A stretch of 64,000 nt of DNA, taken from Dryococelus australis. Its lineage: Eukaryota > Arthropoda > Insecta > Phasmatodea > Phasmatidae. Below the pieces are notes generated by a model. That model saw only the letters and a list, made by a program, of their open reading frames with translations. It ran no database searches and was not told the origin of the DNA. Both the position numbers and the translations under genes were made by a program. Location: positions 61,225,251 to 61,289,250 of the forward strand of contig CM056994.1 in the NCBI GenBank assembly GCA_029891345.1. Reading direction: 5' to 3'. This document shows, in pieces, positions 44,971-56,427 of this stretch (its first letter is position 1; the number at the start of each line of letters is the position of its first letter).

Positions 44971-46596
44971 CAATACTCACAGCAGGAGGTTGAACGATGG
45001 CACGAAGTAGACAACAGATTGGAGACATGTTCAGCTCAACAACCAGGGAAATGGAGGGTGTATGTCCTCACGTGTGCGAGGGATCATGTCTTCGCCTATT
45101 CGCATTGTGGCAGTGTGGCTGGACACCCTGGTGTTGAACAGACAGTCAGAAATGTCCGCGACCATTTTTTTTGGCCAGGTCTCAGCAAAGATGCAAGGAG
45201 ATACGTGCGACAATGCAGGGAATGTATCCTATACAAGTCGCATCGAGCGGACGGGAGGCAGCAGCAGCGCCCTTGCGTGCCCCGAAAGCCATTTGAGATG
45301 GTGTGTTTGGACCTAATTGGTCCGTACCCCAGAACGAGGGGAGGCAAGAGGTTTCTCATTGTAGTAACGGACAATTTCTCACGCTGGACATAGGCATACC
45401 CCACTAGTGGAGCAAGCACGAGAAATGTAGCCAGGGTATTGGAGGAACAGTTTTTCCCGTGCTGGGGATTCCAGCGTAATTTGTTAACAAACAATGGTAC
45501 ACAATTTAGAGGCAAGAAATGGAGGGAATTGTGTACATGGTGAGGCGTTAACCACGTTACAACGGCTATCTACCACCTGAGGGCCGACCCGATGGAACGC
45601 AGAAACCAAGAGATCAAGGCGCAGTTACGATTATGTGTAGGTGAAAATCACACTGCTTGGGTGGATCACGTTCCTGCCATTCTCTACACGTTATGAAGGC
45701 GAGTAAATGTAGCAACCGGAAGATCACCTGCCGAGGTCTTATTCGGATGCAATCTACGGCTCCCAGTAGAGGCAAAATGCCCACAGCGGGAAGAAAGTAG
45801 CGAGTTACCCAGTACCAATACGCAAAGGCGGCGACAGTAAAAGTGTCTGCGCGAAGTAAGGCAATGGCAGGATCGTTATATGGCACAATGGCTACCGGTT
45901 ACGAATCGACTACCACCGAAAGTTCGTGAAGGGCTAGAGGTATACGTAAGAACACACCCACAGTCGACAGCGAGAAAAGATTTCTGCGCAGGATTGGCCG
46001 TACGATGGAATGGGCCACATTACATTCTACAAAAGCATGAGTCGACCACGTATACGATCCGCATGGGCAGTAAAAAGGTGAGGGTGCATCGGGACGACAT
46101 CCGGCTAACCCTGGGTGACGTCGACAACGAGGTTGGTCCTGGTGTGTCCCAACACCATGACGGCGCAGGCCATGTGGAGTCCAAGGAGGGGCAAGACGAG
46201 ACACGAGGTGTGGCAGCACTTCAGGGAGGAGATCCCGTAGGGGACCTGCACGTGCACACCGAGGAGGAAGCACCAACCGATGTGCCACTGAGCGAGAACA
46301 GCACTGACGAGCTCCAGGAAGAGCGGAGGGAGCAGGAAAGTGCATCTGCACTTCAAGGAAATGCAAGTGCAGAGGAGGAGAGGATACAGGAGTCACCTGG
46401 TGTAGAAGCACCTCACAGGGAACCTGAAAGGCCACTGGAGCAAGTTCAAGAGGAGCAAGGAGAACATACGCAAGTAATTCAGCAGGAGGAGTAAGGAGGA
46501 AATACGCAAGTAATTCAGCAAGAGGAGCAAGGAGGTAATCCGTACGTAATTCAGCAAGGGGAGCGAGGTGAACATTCGCTAGTGATTCAGCAAGAG
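44965..46596 (+). pseudogene. Element B integrase with acidic repeat tail
   Basis: Zinc-binding HHCC: HCGSVAGHPG then CRECILYK (45103-45240). Core: MVCLDLIGPYP (first Asp, near 45310), TNNGTQFRG near 45487 where the usual second catalytic Asp is Asn, and MERRNQEIKAQL (Glu, near 45595). The GPY/F-like C-terminal module RWNGPHYILQK lies near 46000. A 204-codon open stretch to 46494 holds a Glu-rich tail. Stops at 45392 and 45540 and the D-to-N change make it dead. Confidence 0.82.
46453..46596 (+). repeat. 36-bp tandem repeat in the element B tail, four units
   Basis: Units start at 46453, 46489, 46525 and 46561, and all carry GTAATTCAGCA or a close variant. The period is 12 codons, so the frame was kept, encoding a Glu/Gln-rich repeat. 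One unit has a TAA. Confidence 0.9.
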
Positions 46597-46979
46597 GGCA
46601 TGTGCACACGCATGTTAAGCAAGGGACAGACATTCATGCAAGTGCAAGTGTTGTTGCTAGGGCTGTTCAGCCGGGTAGCGCCTGGAGGCAGCGAGTCCAG
46701 CAAGAGGACAGCGAGGAAGGCGACAGCGAAGGCAGTAAGTCAGAGGGTTCGCTGTGCCTTCGTAGGTCACGTCAGCGGGCTCATCCGCCACCGCCATGAC
46801 AACAATGCAGGCAATCGGAGTTGCCAGTCAGGAAGAGGCAACCCCCGGCATTTCAGTGTGTGGCAGAGCCACAGGAGCGGCGGTACCACCTGCGGTCGCG
46901 CAGACCAGCCCGCATATGCAGATGCTGCAAGTGGCATCTGACGGCCTACAATCTGTCTCAAAAAAAAGGGGGGGGCATT

Positions 46980-47658
46980 TGACGTGTGTTAAGGCCCCCA
47001 GCCTAAGACTGTTTATTCAGCTGTACCCCGTAACATCACAGCAGCAGGGCTGCATACTCTACTCTGAGTGTGCGCCTTGTCACCGGAGCAACGAGGGGCA
47101 GCGCAAGAGCAGGGTACGCTGGTGCAAGTGCAGCCGGTGGTTGCTATGGCAACAGATGACACAGCGGAGGAAATAATTAGGACCCTGTATTGAACTGGAA
47201 CGTTTCAGGCCTAATTAAGAGACGTTATTGTGTTATTCGTTAAAGATGTTTATGATTTGTTTTGCCGGTGTAGTTGTATTTTTATTGTGTTGCAAGGTAA
47301 CGTGTCATTATTTATTTTCAACTTTCACAGAGTATTTTGTCCATCCCATTTCACCAGTGTTGATGTCGTAGGAATATTTGTATTGTTTTCACATGTTTAA
47401 TTATTGTATTTTATTAATGCAAGGGTCAAATGTGCAAGTCATCTTGGAAAGTAGTCCAGTTTCAGCGCAAGGGTAACCTGAGGTGAGCTCGCATCGCAGA
47501 GTGGGAAGTCAGTCAGCTAGAAGCAAGTCACGGAGGTGGAGTGTGTGTCCTAGACTTCGGCGTTTTCCACGCACGCCAGGCGACCATCAAACTTTTTGCA
47601 ACTGGACATGTAACTGCAATAGACTAATTATTTCTGGAACATTTTTCTGTCTCGTCGC
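46980..47658 (+). repeat. 3' LTR of element B, truncated
   Basis: It follows the polypurine tract AAAAAAAGGGGGGGG (46961-46975) and starts TGACGTGTG. It matches the 5' LTR until CTCGTCGC, then jumps to element C coding sequence. By eye it is about 93% identical to the 5' LTR. Confidence 0.85.
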
Positions 47659-49500
47659 CCAGAGGCAGAAGAAGAGATTTCCAAAGAACCGGTCATTGTA
47701 TTGTACCAAAGAAATTTGTCAATACGAATTGCAGCAGATGCTTCGTCATTTGGATTGGGTGCGGCGTTCGAACATCAACAACATGGTGAGTGGTGACCAG
47801 TTATGTATGCATCACGTTCCCTTCATGTAGTAGAGGAAAAATGCACCCAGATAGAAAAAGAAGCTCTTGACATTACGTGGGCATGTGAGAAATTTTGCAA
47901 TTACATTTTGGGATAAAAAATAACCATTCTTACAGATCACAAACTCCTGCCATTGCTTCAAAACAAATTCCTGGCTGATCTAACTGCAAGACTGCAACAA
48001 GTTAGGATGTGTCTGATGTGCTTTAAGTATAGAGTGGTACATGTATCGGGAAAGAGTTTCTTCATCCCGGACGCATTGTCAAGAGCCCCAGTTGAAGGCC
48101 CAGGCAAGGATAACGCGGATGATGCAGAGGAGGAACTATTCATCCAGATGATAATAGCTGAAACCTCATTCTCGAACACTAGGATTGAGGAGTTAAGAAA
48201 AGCACAAGAAAAGGATGCAGAATGTTGCCAACTGAAAGGCTATATACAGGAGGGTTTTCGAGACAAAAACAACAAGTTTTGGGCATGTAGAGGTCAACTC
48301 TCATTCTATGTAGGACTGATTATGTATGGAGCCAGAATCTTTGTCCCAAGTGGTTTACAACATGAGATACTACAATGGATCCATGATCGACATATGGGCA
48401 TTACAAAATGTCGCAGGCGAGCAAAGGAATCGGTGTGGTCGCCCACTATCTCCAACAATATATAAAAACATGTAGAAGATTGCAGTCAGTGCGTGGAACA
48501 AAGAGGTCAAAGGGCAGAACCTATGAAAATTACCTCGTTGCCATGAGGACCATGGCTGTTACTTGGCATAGATATTTTTGAAATTACTGGGCAAAAGTAC
48601 ATAGTCATTCAGGACTATTTTACTAGATTTTTTGAGGTGATACACTTACCGAACACATCGACAACCATCATAGCAAGAATTAAAAACATATTTGCTCGCC
48701 ATGGCATTCCTGAAGAAGTGTGTACTGACGGGGGCACACAGTTCACGTCAGCAGAGTTTCAGAAGTTCGCAGAGGAGTATGGGTGTTTGCTAACTATATC
48801 AAGCTCCAAATTTGCCCACTCAAATGGGGAAGCAGAGAGTGCGGTGAAAGTAGCAAAGAATAGCCTCTCTAAATTAGCAGACCGAAACCTAGGATTGCTC
48901 GCATACAGGGCAACACCATGAGAAAGCAGACTGTCACCAGCATAACTTCTGCTTGGGAGAGCACGAAGAACCATATTGCCAGTAATAAATCTACAACAGC
49001 AGCCAACAGAAGAAAGGCCAGAGTTTAAAGCATTCTGTATGAAAGACCAGAAGCTGAAAGAACGCAACTAGAGGAACTTTGATAGAATACGTGGAGCTAA
49101 AGAATTAAGACAACTGACTCAAGGAGAGATGGTATGGATCCCTGATATGAAGTGTTATGGGAAAATTCATGCATATGCTCCTTTTCCAAGATTGTACATA
49201 GTCCAGACATAGCAGGGCCTAGTGCAAAGAAATAGGGTGCAGTTGATTCCTGCACCTGAAGGAAGTCGACTAGATGGATCCTTTCATGGAGCACCAGAAA
49301 TGTTGCGACCATAGTCACCTGATGAATCATCATTCCCTCCTGGTTCCCCAGGAGCATCACCCTTTCTAGGGTTTCCACGGGAAGAGACCAGTGCAACGGA
49401 GCCAAGTACAAGTATCTATAAGATATGCAGGGGACGAGTGGTAAAACGGCCCAAGAGACTTGATCTATAGAAGATGTTATGTGATGTAAATAGCTTGCTG
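47659..49500 (+). mobile_element. Ty3/gypsy element C, 5'-truncated (RNase H and integrase)
   Basis: It begins abruptly at the end of RT or the start of RNase H: IAADASSFGLGAAFEHQQHG near 47720-47780, QIEKEALDITWACEKF near 47848, and HVSGKSFFIPDALSR near 48040-48085. Integrase follows: HDRHMGITKCRRRAKE (48388-48430), DCSQC, LGIDIFEITGQ (Asp, near 48560), TDGGTQFTSAEF (Asp, near 48725) and SNGEAESAVKVAK (Glu, near 48822). A C-terminal domain with GEMVWIPD lies near 49125. A few stops break it. This is the Mag-like branch, the same as element A, and different from element B. Its 3' LTR probably starts near 49470, but I cannot fix it. Confidence 0.85.
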
Positions 49501-49900
49501 GGCTATGTGTAGTGTGCTAGACTAGTGTGATTTGTGCAGTTTGGAGATGTGCTGTAAATAGCTTGCTAGGTTATATGTTTGTAAACAATATCAAGGTCAA
49601 CCTGGGTAATCAGGACACGGGTAGTCAATATGGACGAGCCATAAAGAGTGCACACGATTGGTTGTGGCACGTGAGACAGTAACAATACACTTGCCAACAG
49701 ATTCAACATCACCCCCTTTTTCCTTACTCGTTTTTTTCATGGCAAGTTTCTTTACTCATTCACGCTCAGCAATCACACTTTCATTCTGCAATCCAATATT
49801 CTTTCCCACCAAACATTACACTGTTGCATCCATGCATACCCCCCAGTCTCCCAATACTCATCTCCTTCATGTACATTTCTTAACCTAATTTCTGATTGTG
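49500..49900. other. Possible LTR region of element C; no gene
   Basis: The segment AAATAGCTTGCTGGG and a variant AAATAGCTTGCTAGG repeat 64 bp apart near 49490 and 49555. This could be LTR or leader sequence. No partner LTR is present, so I cannot confirm it. Confidence 0.3.
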
Positions 49901-50503
49901 ACCACATCACCTCCGATTATGACAACATAACCTCTGATTCAAATTTCCACGTCAGTTTCTTTGCAACGAATTTGTTTACCCCCCCCCCCCCCTATATCAG
50001 AAATGTACTAATTTTGACTGTTCTTATCTTTACTTTGGATTCTGCACAACATGTAATTGAACTTACTTGAACACTATCTATTACTTCGCCTCAACTATCT
50101 ATTTACATTTACTATTTGCACCAAGTCACTTACATCGCTATTGCCTTCAATCTCCCTGTTATTTATATCTTCTTCATTTTCAATATTTACTACTAAATGA
50201 CTCTTACATTCTGCATTCAACTCTACATTCTCACTTATTTGTACCTCTACAATTTATTTTACTTGCTGCTGTGTTACCTGAATTGTATTTACTTTGGATT
50301 GTATTTCTTTAAAATTTACTTCTACCATTCCAACATTTTCCTGACATTGTATAAACAAACTTTCATTTATTACAACCGTTTGTGCAAATTCTTCCACTTT
50401 ACTCTCACACTGGTTGACCTTGGTTGTGCAGTCTTTCCTAACCTTAATTCTGACAACCATTCAGCCAAACATTTAGTATTTTCCTCTACAGCATTTTGTG
50501 CAT
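49900..50503 (-). pseudogene. Continuation of the interrupted coiled-coil protein
   Basis: An open stretch at 50460-50254 reads VRKDCTTKVNQCESKVEEFA and then IQCQENVGMVEVNFKEIQSK, with regular hydrophobic spacing typical of coiled coils. After one stop the frame goes on to about 50095 with an Asn/Glu-rich stretch. Together with 55211-55555 it reads as one reading frame split by element A. Confidence 0.5.
49979..49993. repeat. Poly-C tract
   Basis: About 14 consecutive C. A similar C/T tract lies at 58240-58270. Both are simple sequence. Confidence 0.9.
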
Positions 50504-50638
50504 TGTTGTAGTAGGTGTGGGCAACAGTAATCAAAGTCGTTACATTCCTTATTACGCTTGAGGATTACTCTATCACGCAGCCTTGTCACGGGACCGTCTT
50601 GCCCGGTCCTCACTGACCATAGACTACATGATACAACA
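50504..50638 (-). repeat. 3' LTR of element A (135 bp)
   Basis: The plus-strand ends are TGTTGTAGTAGG and GATACAACA, a short palindromic TGTTG...CAACA terminus. It differs from the other LTR at only about seven positions by eye, so the insertion is fairly young compared with its surroundings. Confidence 0.93.
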
Positions 50639-50639
50639 T

Positions 50640-52190
50640 CCTTCACTTTATATTTGAAGCTTATCAATAGAGTCATATAAGTGAATGACAACATACAATT
50701 TTGTCACAGAGACACCTGTGTCAGGTACTACATAAATTAGGCTCTTACAGTTCTTTTATACACAACTCTGTTTTACACGCACTGTCCTGTGAACACACAC
50801 AAATACCGAATTTGCCACTGCCATGTCTAATCAATACATATTACCCTTCTGTCCTCGGGTCTTATAATAATCTTTCATCCAAACGGGTGTAGCCTTCACT
50901 CTGCTGGATTTCCATAACGTAGGGTCATTTACCCCAGCACTGTTTTCGTTTGTACTGTCCCAACCCAACCATTCAGGTTCATCATCCGACTCATCTGGCA
51001 CCTGCGATTTTCATGCTGAGGTCTCCTTTCCTACCTGGACATTATCTGTTACTCTTACGTTCTCTTCCTTGCCTCCTCGGTTCTCTTCATTACATCTTCG
51101 GCTACCCTCTTTTGATCTATAACCGCCATTCTGGTCCTCTCGCCTATCTGCGAGTTTCTTCTGAGGGACTGGAACCCAGTGATGGCGGTTATGCCTGTAC
51201 TTAACTGTTTTCAGGCAAGGATCGACGCAAATGAGAGAAGGCTGGCTCTAAGTCGAGGCTGGCCTTCCTCTAACAATTTAAGGAATGAAGTTAAAACTTT
51301 ATCAGAGGTTTTACGGCTACCACCCACCTCAGTGAGATACAATCTGGGAAGCTTTAGTTCTGTAGGTGTACTCACCACCTTACCATACTTTTTTAGATCT
51401 ATAATCCATACTCTGTCCCTTTTCTGGAATCCAGAAGTTCATAGCGACAATTATACCACTGTTGTTGGTATTCGTTAGCTTGTTCCATTTGCACCCGCAG
51501 ACCTTTAAGGCCCTTAGCCTGCTTTAAATTCAAGATAGGCACTTAAGCAGAACTTTTCATCCTAACATTATCTCCAGGAGTGAAACCCCACAGTTTAGAG
51601 GAGTACTACGGTGAGCTAGTAGAGCCTCATATATGCCTCACCCTTCCGTCAGGAGTCTTTTAGCAGTCTTTAATGCTGCTTCCACACAGCCATTAGACTA
51701 ACTGTAATGTGGACTGCTGGTGATGTGAATAAATCCAAAGTCCTGAGCAAACTTATGGAAGGTACCCCGAAACTGTGGACCATTGTCTGTTCGCACAATT
51801 TCCAGTATCCCAAATAGCGCAAATATGGCTTTGCACTTCTGCACAATGGCTGCTTCAGACAGACTACTCAGTTCCGTCAACTCAAAATATTTAGAATAGT
51901 AATCATTCATAACTAGGTACCACTTCCCCTGACATCTCATTAGGTCCACTCCCACTTTTTTCCATGGGTAATCAGGAGTTTTCTCTTTCACTAAAGGCTT
52001 TGTAACATTAGTCCAGTGTACCACACAAACCGGGCATGTCTGAACGAGATTTTGTAGCAGTGTACTTAATCCCAGCCACCAAATGGCTTCTTGAGCACGA
52101 GCCCTACACCTCGTTATTCCCAGATGACCTTTGTGGAGCTGCTGTAACACATGTGCTTGCAGTTTTTATGGAATAATTAGTCTAATACCT
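50640..52190 (-). pseudogene. Element A integrase
   Basis: An open stretch at 52150-51698 holds the zinc-binding HKGHLGITRCR and CPVCVVHW, core motifs VGVDLMRCQGKWY (first Asp) and RTDNGPQFRGTFHKF (second Asp), and SSPHYS just before a stop. The third acidic residue lies in SNGCVEAALK near 51685. The C-terminal part down to the 3' LTR has many stops. Confidence 0.85.
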
Positions 52191-52199
52191 TTCAACAGG

Positions 52200-52800
52200 A
52201 ATCTACTTACTGATTTGTCCCCACGGTACTGATAATACAGCTTAAGCTCAACCGGAACTTGATTCTTCCTTGGCCACCGGTCCGCCGTATACTCCCTCAA
52301 TTTCAGACAGACAAAGTCACTTTGTTGTTGTTATTTGATCTGCTCCAGATTTGTTTGGGCAACTGACAATTGGTTTACAATCATTTGAACATGCTCCTCA
52401 GCATACATAAACAACTCATCATGCAAAACAGTCTCTTGAATAGGGTTTCTAGACAAGCAATCTGCCACAACCAATTGTTTCCATAGCATATGCTCTACCT
52501 CATAATTGTACTTATCAGACGGATTCTGAATTGTTGAAGTCTAGAAGACAGTTCATCAATATTGTTGCACGTTAGTATCTGAATTAGTGGCTTGTGATCT
52601 GTCTCTAGTATAATATTATGCAAGCCCAGGATATACTTTTGCAGCTTCTCGCATGCCCATGTCAACGCTAGCGCCTCCTTTTCAATTTGAGCATGGCAAC
52701 ATTCAGCTTTCAATAAAACTCTAGAGCCATAACAAATAATCTCCCTGGTTTTGTCTGCATTTTGTTGGAACAATACAAATCACAGTCCATATGATGAACT
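52200..52800 (-). pseudogene. Element A RNase H domain
   Basis: VSADSSSYGL carries the first Asp. After a frame change come CYGSRVLLKAECCHAQIEKE (Glu) and ALTWACEKLQKYILG, then LETDHKPLIQIL with the third acidic position. It continues towards integrase through about 52200, where the linker is broken by stops. Confidence 0.8.
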
Positions 52801-53600
52801 GTCCGCACTAACAATTAGCAGTTTCTCTGCATCAAAATGGGCCAAGCAAGGTGCATGTATAATAAGATTTTTGGCCTTCATGAAAGCTAACTGTTGGTCC
52901 ATGCCCCCCATGTACACTTGGCCTTCTTTCAAGAGCTCGTTTAGTGGCTGCAACAAGTGAGAACGGTTTGGAATGAAGCGAGCAACATAGTTAACCATCC
53001 CCAGAAACCGTAACATTTTCTGGTTATTTGCTGGTGCAGCAAACTCAGCAATGGCTGTTACTCTACTAGGTTCCACCCTTATACCAACGGCTGATATTTC
53101 ATGGCCTAAGAAGGTAACTTCGTTCACCCCAAACACACTTTTTGATTTGTTAAGCATGATGCCATTTGCGTTATACCTGGCCAGTACCTGACGCGAAATT
53201 GTAACATGATCTACAGCATCTTCCCCAAAAACTAGCGCATCATCCACGTGATATACCACATTATCAATACCTTCAAGCACCTGGGCAATTTTTGAACTGA
53301 AATACTCTGGGGCACAGTTCAGTCCAAATGGGAGCCTTTTATACATAAACCGACCAAACGGTGTAATGAAAGTTGTTAACTGCTAGCTATCTTTGCTAAG
53401 GGGAACCTGATAGAATCCACAGTTAGCATCGAGTTTGCTGAAAATCTTAGCCCCCTTAAGTTGAGACAATGTAAAGTGAATTTTGAGGATGGGAAACACT
53501 GAGTGTTGAACATACCTGTTTAGTTCTGTGAAGTCCCCATAAATTCTTACCCCTTCTCCTTTAACCACTAGTACCATCCGGTGCGGTACCCCGTTAGAAC
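52780..53600 (-). pseudogene. Element A reverse transcriptase
   Basis: Motif 2 reads RIYGDFTELNRYV, motif 3 KIFSKLDANCGFYQVPLS with the first catalytic Asp, motif 4 YKRLPFGLNCAPEYFSSKIA and motif 5 VVYHVDDALVFG with the Asp pair near 53245. Then come FLGHEISAVGI and MLRFLGMVNYVARFIPN. One stop (near 53385) and a small frame change separate two long open parts of 64 and 188 codons. Confidence 0.9.
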
Positions 53601-53830
53601 CTCTGCAGAGGTGATGACATCCAGCTCGACCATCCTTTCCAGTTCTCTTGCTTCACTTTACCTAACATTAGTAAGTCTTCAATGCAAATGGTTTAGCATC
53701 AGGTTGAAGGTGAATTTCCATGTCCCTTTCCCATTTACCTAGCCTGGAAAACAAGTTTGAAAATTCTGTCTCCACATTCACTCACTGAACTATTTCTAAT
53801 GTCCAAATGGCCTTTTTACCCAGTAATGGA

Positions 53831-54060
53831 TTAAGCAATTTTTTTATGGTACACTTTCATCTGTTCCTTGCGACCTCGGTACTGGATAGTTAAAATCTTA
53901 TAACCCACTACTTCAAGAATATGGCCATCTGGTCCGCACACATTACTGGTCTCATTTTTCGGTTTTATGTCTGTTAATTCCAACATTTTTCTAGGCATAC
54001 AGGATATTTCAGCTCCTGTATCAATGACGAACTTCACAGATTGCTCCAGTTCTTTTATTT
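53831..54060 (-). pseudogene. Element A protease
   Basis: The aspartic protease active site reads FVIDTGAEISCMP near 54030-53990, with a complete DTGA motif. The following strand has GHILEVVGYKIL. The 68-codon frame runs to 53831, where it meets a stop before RT. Confidence 0.85.
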
Positions 54061-54099
54061 TGAGTTGTACTCAAAACAGTTAAGAATGCAGAATTTCCT

Positions 54100-55075
54100 G
54101 CACGGCTCCTATTACAAAGTCTGATTCCTCATTTGGTTTTGGAGGATTCGCAAATGTTATGAAGATTTTTCTTAGCTTTGCACATCCTAGCAAAATGGCC
54201 TTTGCATACACAGGAGTAACACTTGATATTCTGGGCTGGGCAATTATTTATGCTGTGTGTCCAGCCACACTTTCCACAGTCGTCATTTGCCTGCATTGAG
54301 GATAGGGGTCTGGCTTGGCGGTAACCGGAGTTGAAACTTCAATGTAGTGGTGGTGTCAAACTGGAGCCAGCACTGTCTTTATAGCAGTGACCGTGACCTG
54401 TCTTTTTTATGGCATTAACCTGTTCTTGATTCCCTCGCAATTGCTGGGACTCTAATGCTTGTAATTCGCCCTGATGGCACATAATAATAGCTTCTTGCAA
54501 GGTTAAGGAACACTGAAGCTGCATCTTCTCACTTACTGCTACATCTTGCATGCTGGCGACGATTCTGTCTCGGATAAGCTCGTCCTTCAAAGGGAGTCGC
54601 AAGCTTCCGCCAGGTTATGTAAGCCGGTAATGAACTGCTCTGCATTTTCCCCCAACTGTTGGGTTCTTGAGTTGAATTTAAATCTCTCAAAGATAACAGT
54701 TACATGAGGCTGGAAGTGTCTATCAAATGCCTGCACTAGTTCATTGTAAGTCCACCCGTTTGTTGGTTTTTCAAACGTAATTGTTACTTCGTTGGTAACT
54801 TTCTCTTCGTCCTTGCATTTGTTATGGCCACTCAGATTTAGATAACAATTAAATCAAACTTTCCACCAAAACCAAGCATTGGGATAGGTGAAATCCAAAG
54901 GTTCTGGTGGTTTAAGCTGTTTCCCTATTGCTGTACAAAGCGACGATCCATGGCTGCCATCTCCACCATCTCTGTCCACCATCTTGAATGTTTACCCTGC
55001 GAGATGAAGGATGTATTGTCATTACACAGTTTCTCCGCTACTGCCGAACGTTTCTTAAGCCCACTTCTGACAACA
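54100..55075 (-). pseudogene. Element A gag
   Basis: Readable pieces include a DRRFVQQ-type start region near 54940, a capsid-like stretch ELIRDRIVASMQDVAVSEKM (near 54585-54525) and two zinc knuckles: CGKCGW with a following H and C near 54290, and a canonical C-x2-C-x4-H-x4-C (CYSCVCKGHFARMC) near 54225-54185. Frame changes occur near 54610 and 54850. Confidence 0.78.
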
Positions 55076-55210
55076 TGTTGTAGTAGGTTCGGGCAACAGT
55101 AATCAAAGTCGTTACATTCCTTATTATGCTTGAGGATTGCTCTATCACGCAGCCTCGTCACAGGGCCGTCTTGCCCGGTCCTCACTGACCATAGACTACA
55201 CGATACAACA
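55076..55210 (-). repeat. 5' LTR of element A (135 bp)
   Basis: The same ends and length as the copy at 50504. It should hold the promoter of the element, but I see no clear TATA box in so short an LTR. Confidence 0.93.
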
Positions 55211-55555
55211 TAAATGTTTCAACGTACTGTTTATCTGTCAGCATTCCTAGTTTGCCTGGTCAATTTTGTCTGTGAAACGTTTTCAATTCATCAAATTTCC
55301 CTGCCAACCTGTTTTTTCCACACTACATTTGCTTCCTGCGATTTAATTTGTTGTCCCTCTAATTTCTTTGTCATCTCATTTTTCAACTCCTTAGATAGAA
55401 TTTCCTGTTTATCACATTTACCTATTATTTGTCAAATACACCTTATACTTTTGTCAAATATTTCTCCCATCTTCTTAAAGTGTTTATCAAAATTGTTCTG
55501 CCATTAACTGTATGGAATATGTACCCTTAATTACTGTATTTTCAGCCATCCTGAA
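55211..55555 (-). pseudogene. N-terminal part of a coiled-coil protein interrupted by element A
   Basis: The minus strand starts MAENTVIKGTYSIQLMAEQF at 55555 and continues with heptad-like Lys/Glu/Leu/Ile-rich sequence (KKMGEIFDKSIRC, then EILSKELKNEMTKKLEGQQ). It has no homology I recognise. The track stops at the element A LTR and a matching coiled-coil track resumes below 50504. Retroelement gag proteins of some families start with such coiled coils, so it may belong to an older element whose 5' LTR could be repeat R490 copy 2 (55943-56427). Confidence 0.5.
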
Positions 55556-55942
55556 TTGTACGATTAACCTAAAACCTAAATTTAATAAATCACACACACA
55601 AAAAAAATTACAACATACAACAAGTTTTAACCTAACATTTTCTCGAACTATTCAAATTTTACACAAAATGTTGACTTGACTGTAGCTGCGTGATGTCTGT
55701 TGAGATAAATACCTCTTGACGGTTGTAGAACTGAATACCTTGCAAATGTTGTTGATGACGATGACCGTAGAACTGTTAACTTACTTATTTTCTTACTGCA
55801 CTGTTGCTTTGGGAACTGCTGGAACACTGTAATGGACATCTGCTTCTCTAGACACAGACTGATGATGAACTCTGGAACTGATGACTTTACTTACTCGGGT
55901 GTATCGAAATCCTCTCACAACGTTGGCATGCCATGTTGTTGC
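55556..55942. other. Leader between R490 copy 2 and the coiled-coil frame
   Basis: No coding motif. On the minus strand the bases next to the repeat read TGGCATGCCAACG, which could be a primer-binding site, but I cannot match it to a tRNA with confidence. Confidence 0.3.
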
Positions 55943-56427
55943 ATTGCCCTGTTTGCTACAGGTTGAGGTTCAGCTGGACTCAGCCGGTTTAAAGCACAAA
56001 AGTTGTTCACCTGGTTTTGAGAAATAACAAGAGAAAATTTCCATGTTGGAATCAAACTGGGTTTATTGTTGAACGTCTAGCACAGTTTACATTTATATCA
56101 GCACGACATGACAGATCTTTCTTCTCGTCGAAACTTACAGGTTCACAGAGTCACAGTAGCAGTTACAAAAAGTTCCAATATAAAGCTCAACTAGCGAGTA
56201 AAATTTAAGAAGACAAGGGGGAGGAAAAAGAAATCTTCCCCCTTGACGCCTATCGGCCTCCCACACCTGCAGAAATAATTTAGTAGAAATTGTTGAAATC
56301 TAAAAGTACCTACTTTCGAAGGTTATTTAAGAGAAAAGACAGAAGTTAAGGCCATCAGCGCTTGCGGGTGTGGGTGAAGTTCTTCCTTCACGAGGCTGTC
56401 TCCTCAATGGTTGTTGTAATAATGTGA
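55943..56427 (-). repeat. Dispersed repeat R490, copy 2
   Basis: It aligns with 37756-38250 over its whole length at roughly 88% by eye. The minus-strand AATAAA lies near 56065. It stands directly upstream, in the same orientation, of the coiled-coil coding track, which fits a 5' LTR. Confidence 0.72.

Larger units (their letters stand above)
39291..47658 (+). mobile_element. Ty3/gypsy element B, nearly complete but dead
   Basis: It has a 5' LTR, a leader, gag, protease, RT, RNase H, integrase, an acidic 3' tail with tandem repeats, a polypurine tract and a 3' LTR in canonical Ty3/gypsy order. The 3' LTR stops abruptly where element C begins. Frameshifts and stops occur in gag, between protease and RT, and in integrase. 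It belongs to the same broad group as copies D at 13-17 kb, with similar integrase blocks and acidic tails. It lies in EHD intron 2 in the same orientation as the gene. Confidence 0.9.
50504..55210 (-). mobile_element. Ty3/gypsy (Mag-like) element A, complete structure, dead
   Basis: Two 135-bp LTRs (50504-50638 and 55076-55210) bound 4.4 kb in gag-protease-RT-RNase H-integrase order on the minus strand. A polypurine tract AAAGTGAAGGA lies next to the 3' LTR. The 5' LTR is followed directly by TGTTGTCAGAAGTGGG, a sequence often seen at this place in Mag-like elements. Flanking pentamers TGCAT and TAAAT may be a mutated target duplication. It sits inside an older coiled-coil coding sequence. 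Stops and frame changes interrupt pol. Confidence 0.92.

Noticed and set aside
45899-46633. A 244-codon open stretch on the minus strand, rich in Leu, Ala and Pro
   Set aside because: It mirrors the Glu-rich repeat tail of element B; the apparent repeat comes from the 36-bp tandem units read backwards.
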